From: Candidatus Aerophobus profundus SCGC AAA252-L23
GTDB taxonomy: Bacteria; Aerophobota; Aerophobia; Aerophobales; Aerophobaceae
Direction: 5' to 3'
DNA length: 20,583 nucleotides
NCBI GenBank assembly: GCA_000402295.1
Contig: AQRW01000148.1
Coordinates: forward strand, 1 to 20,583
Below are positions 7,783-14,618 of this stretch, in pieces (position 1 is the first letter of the stretch; every line of letters begins with the position of its first letter). The notes beneath the pieces are model-generated. The model saw nothing but the letters and a program-made list of their open reading frames with translations. It made no database searches and was not told the origin of the DNA. Both the position numbers and the translations under genes were made by a program.

Positions 7783-7822
7783 TTTCTTTCTCCTCAATAT
7801 CCCAACTTCGTCTCCCTATCGG

Positions 7823-8689
7823 CTAACCTTTGACTGCTCCCCCCACCAATCCACTAATTACATACTTTTGCAGGAATATGTAGATAATCAGTAGCGGAGT
7901 CAGAGTCAGCAGGGAGGTAGCCATCACGTCAGACCAACGAAGGGAGGCAAAACCAAAGTAGTACACGGCCAGACCGGGTGAGATCGGACGAACAGCCTCA
8001 GTGCTGGTGAATATCAGGGCCAGGAGGAATTCGCGCCAAGAAATGAGAAAGGCATACACCGCCGCGGTGATAATGCCCGGGCCTATCAGCGGCATGACTA
8101 TCCTAGTGAGGATTTTCCCTCGGCTGCAACCATCAATTCTGGCTGCTTCCTCCAACTCAACAGGAATGGTATCGAAAAACCCCTTGAGCAACCATAGAGA
8201 CAAAGGAAGTGCAATGGCACTGTGGACCAGGATTACCCCGAAGTAAGTATTGAGCAAATGGAGCTTATGGAAATAAACGTAGAGAGGGATAGCCAGTAAG
8301 GCCAAGGGAAACATCTGGGAAACCAACATAAACATCATAATGAATCGACTCGTTCGAGAGCGAAAACGGGAGAGAGAATACCCTCCCAAAATACCCGCTC
8401 CCAGACAAAGGGCCACTGCTCCTCCACCAATAACCAAACTGTTCCAGAAGAATCGGAGCACGGTACGGTCCGCGGTAAGAATCTTCCGGAAACCATCCAG
8501 AGTCGGATTCCGAGGAATAAATTCAGGCGGCATTTTGTAGGCATCAACCTGGGTTTTCAGTGCCGTGGACAACATCCAAAAGACCGGAAAGATGGTAAAT
8601 ATCATATAAACTGAAATCATTATTAAAGCGGCTATTTTGATCAAATCAAACTGTTTGCCCCCGGCCATCCCTCTGTAGTACCGTGCCAT
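7823..8689 (-). CDS. Sugar ABC transporter permease, MalG type (operon 2)
   Basis: Inner-membrane subunit of the second CUT1 importer, 288 residues. The first membrane segment is IAALIMISVYMIFTIFPVFWML, followed by the family hallmark STALKTQVDAYKMPPEFIPR. The EAA loop is EEAARIDGCSRGKILTRIVMP and the tail FLQKYVISGLVGGAVKG. ATG 8689 is preceded by GAGGAG with 8 nt spacing. It lies 33 nt after the MalF-type gene and 40 nt before the oxidoreductase start. It is a clear homologue of the operon 1 permease but not a recent duplicate. Confidence 0.93.
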   Translation of the reverse strand: MARYYRGMAGGKQFDLIKIAALIMISVYMIFTIFPVFWMLSTALKTQVDAYKMPPEFIPRNPTLDGFRKILTADRTVLRFFWNSLVIGGGAVALCLGAGILGGYSLSRFRSRTSRFIMMFMLVSQMFPLALLAIPLYVYFHKLHLLNTYFGVILVHSAIALPLSLWLLKGFFDTIPVELEEAARIDGCSRGKILTRIVMPLIGPGIITAAVYAFLISWREFLLALIFTSTEAVRPISPGLAVYYFGFASLRWSDVMATSLLTLTPLLIIYIFLQKYVISGLVGGAVKG

Positions 8690-8722
8690 ATTTTGATCTC
8701 CTCTTTTATCGGCGGTTATGCC

Positions 8723-9637
8723 TCAGGCCGTTACCTCCTCTTTTCCGGCAATAAGCCTGACGTACACAATCGAGAATCCCAGCAGTAGAAGCATCCAAGT
8801 TACACCAATAGCGCTTGCCCGTCCTAAACGACCAGAGTTAAAGGCGGTTTCGTAAACAAAGAGGGAAAAGATCTCGGTGGCGTACCCGGGACCCCCCTTG
8901 GTCAACATATAAATAATGGCAAAGTTCTGGAAAATGTAGACAATGGATAAAAGCGTGTTGATGGCAATTAGCGGACGCAAAAAGGGTAAGGTAATAAAGC
9001 GGAAGACGGAAAACTTTCCGGCGCCATCAATGGCAGCTGATTCATTAATCTCGGAAGGGATTGTCTGCAATCCGGCCAACATAACCATCATGATAAACGG
9101 AGTGCCGGCCCAGGTAAAGGCAATAATAACGGCAATTTTAGCCAGAACATTTTCGGCCAGCCAGGATAGGTTAACGGGAATCACTCCCAAGGCCACCAGA
9201 ACATAGTTAACAATCCCAATATCGCTATCAAACAGCCAGGCCCAAAGAAGCCCCACCACCACCGAGGGAATGAGCCAGGGCAGAACCAGCAAGCCCCGCA
9301 CGATCGTCCTTCCCCTGAAAGCACGGTTAATAATCAAGGCCAGGCCCATACCGGCAGCAAAGCGCAAAGCCACCGTGGTTACAGAAATAAGCAAGGTGTT
9401 AATCAGGACTTGCTGATAAGCGGTGCTGCGAAAGATTATTAGGTAGTTCTTCAGACCAACGAATTTCCCCTTGAAACCAATTAGATTCAAACTGGTGAAG
9501 CTAATTCTAAAGGCCTCAATTAAAGGAAAAAGCAATACACCACCGATGATTGCCAGAGCCGGAACCAGAAGGAGAATACTCAACCAACGGTCACTCAATC
9601 TGCTCCTTCTCAGTGAACCAGACGTTTGATTAGACAT
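8723..9637 (-). CDS. Sugar ABC transporter permease, MalF type (operon 2)
   Basis: Inner-membrane subunit of importer 2, 304 residues. After a basic start (MSNQTSGSLRRSRLSDRW) come the first membrane segment LSILLLVPALAIIGGVLLFPL and FRISFTSLNL, typical of MalF/UgpA proteins. The EAA loop is NESAAIDGAGKFSVFRFITLP, with Ser in place of the first Ala of EAA. TKGGPGYATEIFSLFVYETAF matches the conserved late loop of the family. ATG 9637 follows a GGGAGAAGGA ribosome site. The gene is 162 nt after the binding-protein stop, a gap that holds a stem-loop. Confidence 0.93.
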   Translation of the reverse strand: MSNQTSGSLRRSRLSDRWLSILLLVPALAIIGGVLLFPLIEAFRISFTSLNLIGFKGKFVGLKNYLIIFRSTAYQQVLINTLLISVTTVALRFAAGMGLALIINRAFRGRTIVRGLLVLPWLIPSVVVGLLWAWLFDSDIGIVNYVLVALGVIPVNLSWLAENVLAKIAVIIAFTWAGTPFIMMVMLAGLQTIPSEINESAAIDGAGKFSVFRFITLPFLRPLIAINTLLSIVYIFQNFAIIYMLTKGGPGYATEIFSLFVYETAFNSGRLGRASAIGVTWMLLLLGFSIVYVRLIAGKEEVTA

Positions 9638-9677
9638 TCCTTCTCCCTTTCAGCTACAGACCAGGTTGACTTCCAGA

Positions 9678-9718
9678 GCAGCAAGGCGGCAATTCTGGTA
9701 ACTAGACCGCCTTGCTGC
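9678..9718 (-). terminator. Stem-loop between binding protein and permease (operon 2)
   Basis: GCAGCAAGGCGG (9678-9689) and CCGCCTTGCTGC (9707-9718) form a perfect 12-bp, GC-rich stem with a 17-nt loop. No T run follows on the minus strand, so a decay barrier or attenuator fits better than a strong terminator. It occupies the same place in the operon as the stem-loop of operon 1. Confidence 0.7.
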
Positions 9719-9799
9719 CGCTATTGTTCACTTAATCCCTATTCTGTTAACCCTTATTAGCCAGTAACTAAGGCCGGCAATTCGACTTTTTTCTCTCTC

Positions 9800-11065
9800 T
9801 TAATCGCTCAGTAAGTCTAGCAGGTCTCGCTGCACCTCTTGGGCAATTTTAGCCACATCGTTGCCGGCAACTGCTTCGGTTAGGGCCCGGGCAATAAAAT
9901 CCTGGGCACCGGGCCACTTGGCATGCTTCCAGGGAACACCCCGGGCATAAGGATTTTGTTCTTTGAAGGCTGCCAGATAGAGATCTTTGGCCCAGGTTTT
10001 TGCCAACATTTCAAAGCTGGCCGGCATCATCCCCATATCTTCGTACATCATCTGAATAGCGTGTTCATCGGAGGTAAGGTAATTGACGAAGGTAAAGGCT
10101 TCCATCTTGTGCTTGGAACCAGAGAGCACGACCATATCACTGTAATTGGAGATACTCCAGTTGGTTCCGTCCCAACCTCTGGGAACAACAACCGGAATGT
10201 ACATGTCATCGACGGCATCTCCTCCGGTGATATTCCGCAGCATCCCCCGTAGCCAGGGACCGTCAAAAACAAACCCGGCTCGACCCTGGGAGAAAGTGAT
10301 TCTGGTGGGATAGTGGTCCGCACCCTTGGCACTGTAGCCCTCTGCGGTTACCCACTGATAGAACCCCAGTGCTTCCTGAGCCCCGGGTGAGTCAAAGACT
10401 GGTTTATCGTACATATCAACTAATTTACCACCACAGGCCCAGAGCCAGGTCATAAACCAGAGGGCCGAGTTGTGCGATTTCACATTTCTCAGAGCAAAAC
10501 CATAAATCTTCTCCCCGCTGGGAGTAAGACCAAGAGAACCAATTTTGCTGATCATTTCCCTAAATTCGGACATATCTTCGGGACCCTTCACCTGGTAACC
10601 GGCTCTTTTCGCTAAATCCTTATTGAGAAACAAGGTGATGGGACCACTCCAGAGGGGAACGGTATAGAGAGTACCACTGATAGTCCCGTCCAGAAGCATA
10701 GAACCAGGAAAATTGGCTAAATGCCCGGCGGAGACATAATCACCAATCGGCTCCAGGATTCCTGCTTCCACCAGACTGGGCACCCAGGAAGCCACCGGTT
10801 CAGTGATGTCCGGAGGTGTCCCGGCTTGTGCTCTCAACAAAACATCTTCCCGTAGCTTGTCATAAGTAGTATCAATGTAGGTCAGCTTTATATCGGGATA
10901 TTTAGCCTGGAACTCCTCATTAATAGTGTTGAACACTTGGCGACCCCATTCCTCCGCTCTCAATCGAGTAAGATAGGTTATTTCTGTTTTGGCAAACCCA
11001 ATTCCGCCCAATAACAACGTCAGAAGCAGGGACCATATTATCACTTTTACATACGGTTTTTTCAT
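9800..11065 (-). CDS. Sugar ABC transporter substrate-binding protein (operon 2)
   Basis: Extracytoplasmic solute-binding protein of importer 2, 421 residues. Residues 1-25 (KKPYVKVIIWSLLLTLLLGG) are a Sec signal peptide with likely cleavage after GFA. The mature protein begins KTEITYLTRLRAEEWGRQVF and then has FQAKYPDIKLTYIDTTYDKL, LRAQAGTPPDITEPVASW and GRAGFVFDGPWLRG, the usual landmarks of SBP_bac_1 proteins. NYSDMVVLSGSKHKMEAFTF is the typical late hinge strand region. ATG 11065 has AAGGAGAGG just upstream. It is little like the binding protein of operon 1, so the two importers probably differ in substrate. It lies 252 nt after the sulfatase-like gene on the same strand and may be transcribed with it. 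Confidence 0.92.
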   Translation of the reverse strand: MKKPYVKVIIWSLLLTLLLGGIGFAKTEITYLTRLRAEEWGRQVFNTINEEFQAKYPDIKLTYIDTTYDKLREDVLLRAQAGTPPDITEPVASWVPSLVEAGILEPIGDYVSAGHLANFPGSMLLDGTISGTLYTVPLWSGPITLFLNKDLAKRAGYQVKGPEDMSEFREMISKIGSLGLTPSGEKIYGFALRNVKSHNSALWFMTWLWACGGKLVDMYDKPVFDSPGAQEALGFYQWVTAEGYSAKGADHYPTRITFSQGRAGFVFDGPWLRGMLRNITGGDAVDDMYIPVVVPRGWDGTNWSISNYSDMVVLSGSKHKMEAFTFVNYLTSDEHAIQMMYEDMGMMPASFEMLAKTWAKDLYLAAFKEQNPYARGVPWKHAKWPGAQDFIARALTEAVAGNDVAKIAQEVQRDLLDLLSD

Positions 11066-11094
11066 TTGCCTCTCCTTATTTTTTACTTCTACCC

Positions 11095-11164
11095 CGGTTT
11101 ATTCGCTGGGAGTGGAAAGAAACTTTGCTCTTCTTGGACCCACTTCTAAAAAGCGAATAAACCG
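11095..11164 (-). repeat. Long inverted repeat in the operon 2 leader
   Basis: CGGTTTATTCGCT (11095-11107) and AGCGAATAAACCG (11152-11164) are a perfect 13-bp inverted repeat 44 nt apart, with a further AGTGG/CCACT pairing inside (11111-11115, about 11140-11144). It lies 30 nt upstream of the binding-protein start. It could be a structured mRNA leader or a small dispersed repeat. Confidence 0.7.
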
Positions 11165-11243
11165 CGGCCACTTTCTTCGCTCTTATTTGCCAGCTTCGTT
11201 AGGGAATAAGCTACCCCGATTCTTAGCTATTACTTAACAACAC

Positions 11244-11254
11244 CACCTCCTTTT
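11244..11254 (-). promoter_or_regulatory. Extra full Shine-Dalgarno sequence in operon 2 leader
   Basis: On the minus strand AAAAGGAGGTG stands about 180 nt before the binding-protein start. Five bases after AGGAGG a TTG opens a five-codon frame (TTG TTA AGT AAT AGC TAA), a possible leader peptide. The leader of operon 1 has the same box. Confidence 0.35.
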
Positions 11255-11259
11255 ACTCA

Positions 11260-11265
11260 ATTATA
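11260..11265 (-). promoter_or_regulatory. Possible -10 box of ABC operon 2
   Basis: A perfect TATAAT on the minus strand, after the sulfatase-like stop and before the leader. The region 16-19 nt upstream has no recognisable -35, so an activator or cotranscription from the sulfatase-like promoter is possible. Confidence 0.25.
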
Positions 11266-11317
11266 TTCAATGCCCAAAGAAATAACCTCTCCGCAACAAG
11301 AACCAGAGTCTCTGATT

Positions 11318-12751
11318 CTATTCCATCAAGGGACTACACCCCGGTCCATCTGTAGCTTGACGGATATAGTCGGGAATAGTCCCTCCGGCATCCGCAATGG
11401 CCAGCTTCTTCATCCGGGCACAAATATCGGGATGCTGGACAGAAACATTATTTTCCAATTTAGGGTCAACCTTCAAATCAAAGAGCAAAGGTGCTTCTCC
11501 CCAAATATAGGCATTGTACCACCACTGTTTATCCCGAACCATCACCAGAGGTCCCCAAGCGCAGGTGACATGATCATAGAAGTCCTTGGTCTTACCCAAA
11601 ACCAGAGGCCAAACATCTTTTCCGTCCATTGGGTTCTCTGGAGTTATGTCTAAACGAGCCAGGACAGTGGGAATTAGGTCAAAATTGTAAAGTAGCTCAT
11701 TGCAGACTGTACCGGCTCCTTCTCCCCGAGGATCCCGGATCATATATACCAAATCCGCAATCTCGCGGGACATGGGATAGCCTTGCTTCCCCACAATATT
11801 ATGCTCACCAATGCAGTGCCCGTGATCCGATATCACTGCTATAACGGTATCATTCATCAGCCCCAGATATTTCATTTTCTCCAAGAGATAACCAAACCAG
11901 CGATCAACCAGGCTAACCTCGCCCGCATAGTTGGCCCGGAGTCGTTTGAGTATACGAGGACTCACCTGATCCGCCGGTCCGTACAAAGAAGCTAAGAAAT
12001 CCATACAATCATCATCCGGATCATACAATCTTCGATAAAACGCGGGTGGATCCCAGGGTTCATGGGGATCGAAGGAGTCAACTACTAAAAAAAAATTCTC
12101 GGCATCCTGGTTACGCTCCAACCAGTTGGCCGCGGCTGAGAAAACCCGGGCCGGAAAGTAATCCTCTTCACAGCGTCGGTCTGCCACGTTGGTCAAGTAG
12201 TCTCGCACGAAGTCCATATATCTTTTTCTTCTTTGTCCACCACCCTCAATTTGTATCCTCAGATTCTCCATGGTTTTTGTCTGGAATTGTTTTGGAATAT
12301 GTTTTGCTACCTCTTCCCGGGAAGGTTTAGGGCCGGAACGGTAAGGATCATTCTCCTGCCCACGAATCCATATCCATTCATCAAAACCCCGATGGAAATT
12401 CTTATGGGGTTTAAACTGATGATAAGCATCGGTAACAAAACCAGTGCGGTACCCCTGTTGCTGCAAAATTTCGGCAATAGTGTCCCGCTCTTCCAAGACC
12501 GGTCCCCAACCAAGACCTCCCATAAATTGATTACCCTTATAGTCTTGATCATTTTTGAAGGGAAAGACACGACAACCGGTTTGAAGAGCCCGTCGCACCT
12601 GCAAAGTAGGAAGTGACTCAGGATAACCATGAGTAAACACCACTGATTCTTTAGCCAAAGAATCAAGATAGGGAGTCTTGACCCAGTCATTTCCGTAACA
12701 ACCCACGTGGTCCTGTCGCAAAGTGTCCACGATTACCAATATTAGGTTCAT
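11318..12751 (-). CDS. Sulfatase-like hydrolase with Thr at nucleophile position
   Basis: Alkaline-phosphatase-superfamily metallohydrolase of 477 residues, the length of one-domain sulfatases. Metal ligands are visible: D9 and D14 in VIVDTLRQDHVGCYG, then D309 and H310 in ISDHGHCIGEH, with a K soon after (GKQG). The sulfatase signature C/S-x-P-x-R is replaced: residues 46-59 read SLPTLQVRRALQTG, aligning T49 with the formylglycine Cys/Ser, Q51 with the Pro, and R53 with the Arg. Without Cys or Ser a formylglycine cannot form, so a Thr nucleophile (as in phosphodiesterase or phosphomutase relatives) is expected, and phosphoester or unusual sulfoester substrates are possible. No signal peptide, so cytoplasmic. 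It precedes the ABC operon on the same strand and diverges from a second sulfatase-like gene. Confidence 0.85.
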   Translation of the reverse strand: MNLILVIVDTLRQDHVGCYGNDWVKTPYLDSLAKESVVFTHGYPESLPTLQVRRALQTGCRVFPFKNDQDYKGNQFMGGLGWGPVLEERDTIAEILQQQGYRTGFVTDAYHQFKPHKNFHRGFDEWIWIRGQENDPYRSGPKPSREEVAKHIPKQFQTKTMENLRIQIEGGGQRRKRYMDFVRDYLTNVADRRCEEDYFPARVFSAAANWLERNQDAENFFLVVDSFDPHEPWDPPAFYRRLYDPDDDCMDFLASLYGPADQVSPRILKRLRANYAGEVSLVDRWFGYLLEKMKYLGLMNDTVIAVISDHGHCIGEHNIVGKQGYPMSREIADLVYMIRDPRGEGAGTVCNELLYNFDLIPTVLARLDITPENPMDGKDVWPLVLGKTKDFYDHVTCAWGPLVMVRDKQWWYNAYIWGEAPLLFDLKVDPKLENNVSVQHPDICARMKKLAIADAGGTIPDYIRQATDGPGCSPLME

Positions 12752-12874
12752 CCTCTCTACTCCTTGTGTCTAGTTAAGATAGTTTAAAAACTTCTCCTAC
12801 CCAAATTTTGAAAATAAACCACCCAAGATTTAATTAACTGCAAAACACTTATTCTTTTAGCTTTTACGATGATA

Positions 12875-12903
12875 ACTATAGTAGCAAGAAATAACTTTAT
12901 CAA
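12875..12903 (-). promoter_or_regulatory. Promoter of the minus-strand sulfatase-like gene
   Basis: On the minus strand TTGATA (12903-12898) and TATAGT (12880-12875) are 17 nt apart, each one mismatch from consensus. The leader would be about 117 nt. Confidence 0.55.
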
Positions 12904-12939
12904 AGGGAACCAACATGTCAAGTATTGCCAGCCCATATG

Positions 12940-12966
12940 TTGACTTTTTTTTGATAATACTATAAT
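12940..12966 (+). promoter_or_regulatory. Possible promoter of the plus-strand hydrolase operon
   Basis: TTGACT (12940-12945) and TATAAT (12961-12966) are only 15 nt apart, short for sigma-70, which would make the promoter weak or regulated. The leader would be about 355 nt, including the repeat block. Confidence 0.4.
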
Positions 12967-13103
12967 TATTACAGTAAAAGTGTAGGTAAAGAACGTTATA
13001 TTTTGAGAGCCGGAGACAGTATTTGTTTTGATCCTTCTTTTGTTCTTTTACTCTATTTTACCCTCCCAATGATCTTGAGCTGATGAGATACTATGTGGAA
13101 GCA

Positions 13104-13176
13104 CGGTAGCCGCAAGTTTTAACTTGCGCAAGAGAAGGTTAGCACATAAAAACACAGGCTAAAGCCTGCGGCTACC
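13104..13176. repeat. Dispersed repeat with nested hairpins
   Basis: GGTAGCCGC (13105-13113) and GCGGCTACC (13168-13176) are outer inverted arms. Inside are CGCAAGTT/AACTTGCG (13111-13118, 13121-13128) and CAGGCT/AGCCTG (13155-13168). The inner GGCTAAAGCC followed by CTACCC recurs near 20382-20402. Confidence 0.7.
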
Positions 13177-13182
13177 CTCTTC

Positions 13183-13220
13183 CGTCATTGCGAGCCTGCT
13201 GAAAGCAGGGGTGGCAATCT
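13183..13220 (+). repeat. Dispersed CGTCATTGCGAG...GGCAATC repeat
   Basis: Starts CGTCATTGCGAG and ends GTGGCAATC, with the inner hairpin CCTGCT/AGCAGG. The same framework recurs three times in tandem at the right end of the window. No coding capacity. Confidence 0.75.
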
Positions 13221-13261
13221 CATAAGATAGAATATAGAATTAAGGACTCTCTCCGCGAGTA

Positions 13262-13281
13262 GGGGCGAGTTTAGTCGCCCT
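13262..13281. repeat. Short GGGCGA/TCGCCC hairpin repeat
   Basis: GGGCGA (13263-13268) and TCGCCC (13275-13280) enclose a 6-nt loop. It belongs to the repeat block in the 5' leader of the next gene. Confidence 0.5.
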
Positions 13282-13326
13282 GGATAATTTATAAATTCCT
13301 AATACATTGGAAAAAGGAGATATTAG

Positions 13327-14604
13327 ATGTCTAACCAACCGAAGAAAAATGTGATTTTGCTAAGTATGGATGAAGTGCGGGCTGACCATTTAAGTTGCTA
13401 CGGGTACAAAAAGATAACCACTCATAATATTGATAAGGTGGCCGAAGAAGGAGTGTTGTTTGAAACTTGTATAGCGGCTGCTTGCATAACTCCAGTATGT
13501 ATGAGCTCTGTCATATGTGGAGCTTACCCCAATAAGCATACCGTCCGAGACCCTTTCTCTCACATTCGATCCCAGACCGTAGCAGCAATACTGAAAGAAC
13601 ACGGTTACCAGACGGCCGGTTTTGTGGGACAGGGGCTATTAGGATCAAAGCACGGTTTTGCCGCCGGCTTTGACTATTACGATGAACCCACTCAGGATAC
13701 CTCGTGGGGTTCCTGGAATGCGGAACAAAAAGAGGTGTTCTATGAAGGCAGTTGGTGGATTGATCGCATGCTCAATTGGTTGAAGAAAAATTATTCCTCT
13801 CCCTTTTTCCTCTGGGGACACTATTTTGAGACTCACGAGGGAGCTGAACAAGCGCTGTTGCGGGACGGATTGATCAAATCAGGGGAACTTTCCGAATTCA
13901 GCTATAAAGACGCTAAGATAAAATATATGGATGAGCAGTTAATTGGCCCGCTTCTTAAGACACTTGACCAACTAAATCTAAGAGATGATACTATTCTCAT
14001 TCTCATGAGTGATCATGGTACCAATTTAGGTGAGCACCCGGCCAAACCGGTTCCCCATCGTTCCTATAATCTTGTATATCCTCAGCACACCACTCTATAT
14101 GATGTGGACATAAGAGTTACTTTAATCATTAAGGGTAAGGAGTTGCCCAAAGGTGCTAGAGTGAAAGAAATGGTGCGTTCGGTAGATGTTGTTCCCACCA
14201 TCCTGAATTTCCTGGAGATACCCACAGACAAAATAGACTTTGATGGAAGCACTCTCCTTCCGATAATAGCTCAAGGAAAAACTGAAGGACGCAGTGCCTA
14301 TGCCGAGATGCTATATCCCCTGGTCGAAGGAATGGGATCATTACAAGCCTTCCGCACGGACAAATTCAAGTTCATCAGAGATCTCACTAATGGAACAGAA
14401 GAATTTTATAATTTGTCCGATGACCCTTTAGAACAAATAAATTTAATCAAAGAAGTAAAAGAATCCAAAAAACAAGAACTCCGGGATGTAAGAAAAGAGT
14501 TAAATAGGCACCTCTTTGAGCTGAAAGGAGAGGGTGCCGATTTTTCCGGTCAGGAGAAAGAAGAGATTAAAGAGCGTCTTCGTAAGCTTGGATATATGGA
14601 GTGA
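13327..14604 (+). CDS. Sulfatase-like hydrolase, atypical active site
   Basis: Second alkaline-phosphatase-superfamily hydrolase, 425 residues, no signal peptide. The metal site is recognisable: D15 and D20 in SMDEVRADHLSCYG, and D229/H230 in LMSDHGTNLGEH; SVDVVPTILNFLEIP and the GDP-type end segment (EEFYNLSDDPLEQINL) are usual for sulfatases. The signature is not: residues 53-65 read CITPVCMSSVICG, and anchoring on the TG-like CGAYPNKH places T55 where formylglycine Cys/Ser would be and M59 where Arg would be. C53 and C58 are near but out of register. Substrate class (sulfate or phosphate ester) is therefore uncertain. ATG 13327 has AAGGAG 7 nt before it. It ends RLRKLGYME and is followed 14 nt later by the PP-loop gene, which points to a joint function. 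Confidence 0.85.
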   Translation: MSNQPKKNVILLSMDEVRADHLSCYGYKKITTHNIDKVAEEGVLFETCIAAACITPVCMSSVICGAYPNKHTVRDPFSHIRSQTVAAILKEHGYQTAGFVGQGLLGSKHGFAAGFDYYDEPTQDTSWGSWNAEQKEVFYEGSWWIDRMLNWLKKNYSSPFFLWGHYFETHEGAEQALLRDGLIKSGELSEFSYKDAKIKYMDEQLIGPLLKTLDQLNLRDDTILILMSDHGTNLGEHPAKPVPHRSYNLVYPQHTTLYDVDIRVTLIIKGKELPKGARVKEMVRSVDVVPTILNFLEIPTDKIDFDGSTLLPIIAQGKTEGRSAYAEMLYPLVEGMGSLQAFRTDKFKFIRDLTNGTEEFYNLSDDPLEQINLIKEVKESKKQELRDVRKELNRHLFELKGEGADFSGQEKEEIKERLRKLGYME

Positions 14605-14618
14605 AGGAGATAGAAATA

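Larger units (their letters stand above)
12752..13326. other. Divergent intergenic region with promoters and repeats
   Basis: 575 nt without a gene. The left half is AT-rich and holds back-to-back promoters (minus at 12875-12903, plus at 12940-12966) with an inverted repeat between them (CAACAT 12911-12916, ATGTTG 12937-12942). The right half (13104-13280) is made of dispersed repeats. AAGGAG at 13314-13319 is the ribosome site of the next gene. Confidence 0.6.

Noticed and set aside
7783..7797. TTG start of the oxidoreductase at 7797
   Set aside because: The TTG overlaps the GAGGAG that serves ATG 7782, and the added residues precede the usual family N-terminus.
14601..14618. GTG start of the PP-loop gene at 14601
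   Set aside because: It overlaps the hydrolase stop, has no ribosome site, and its bases include the site used by ATG 14619.
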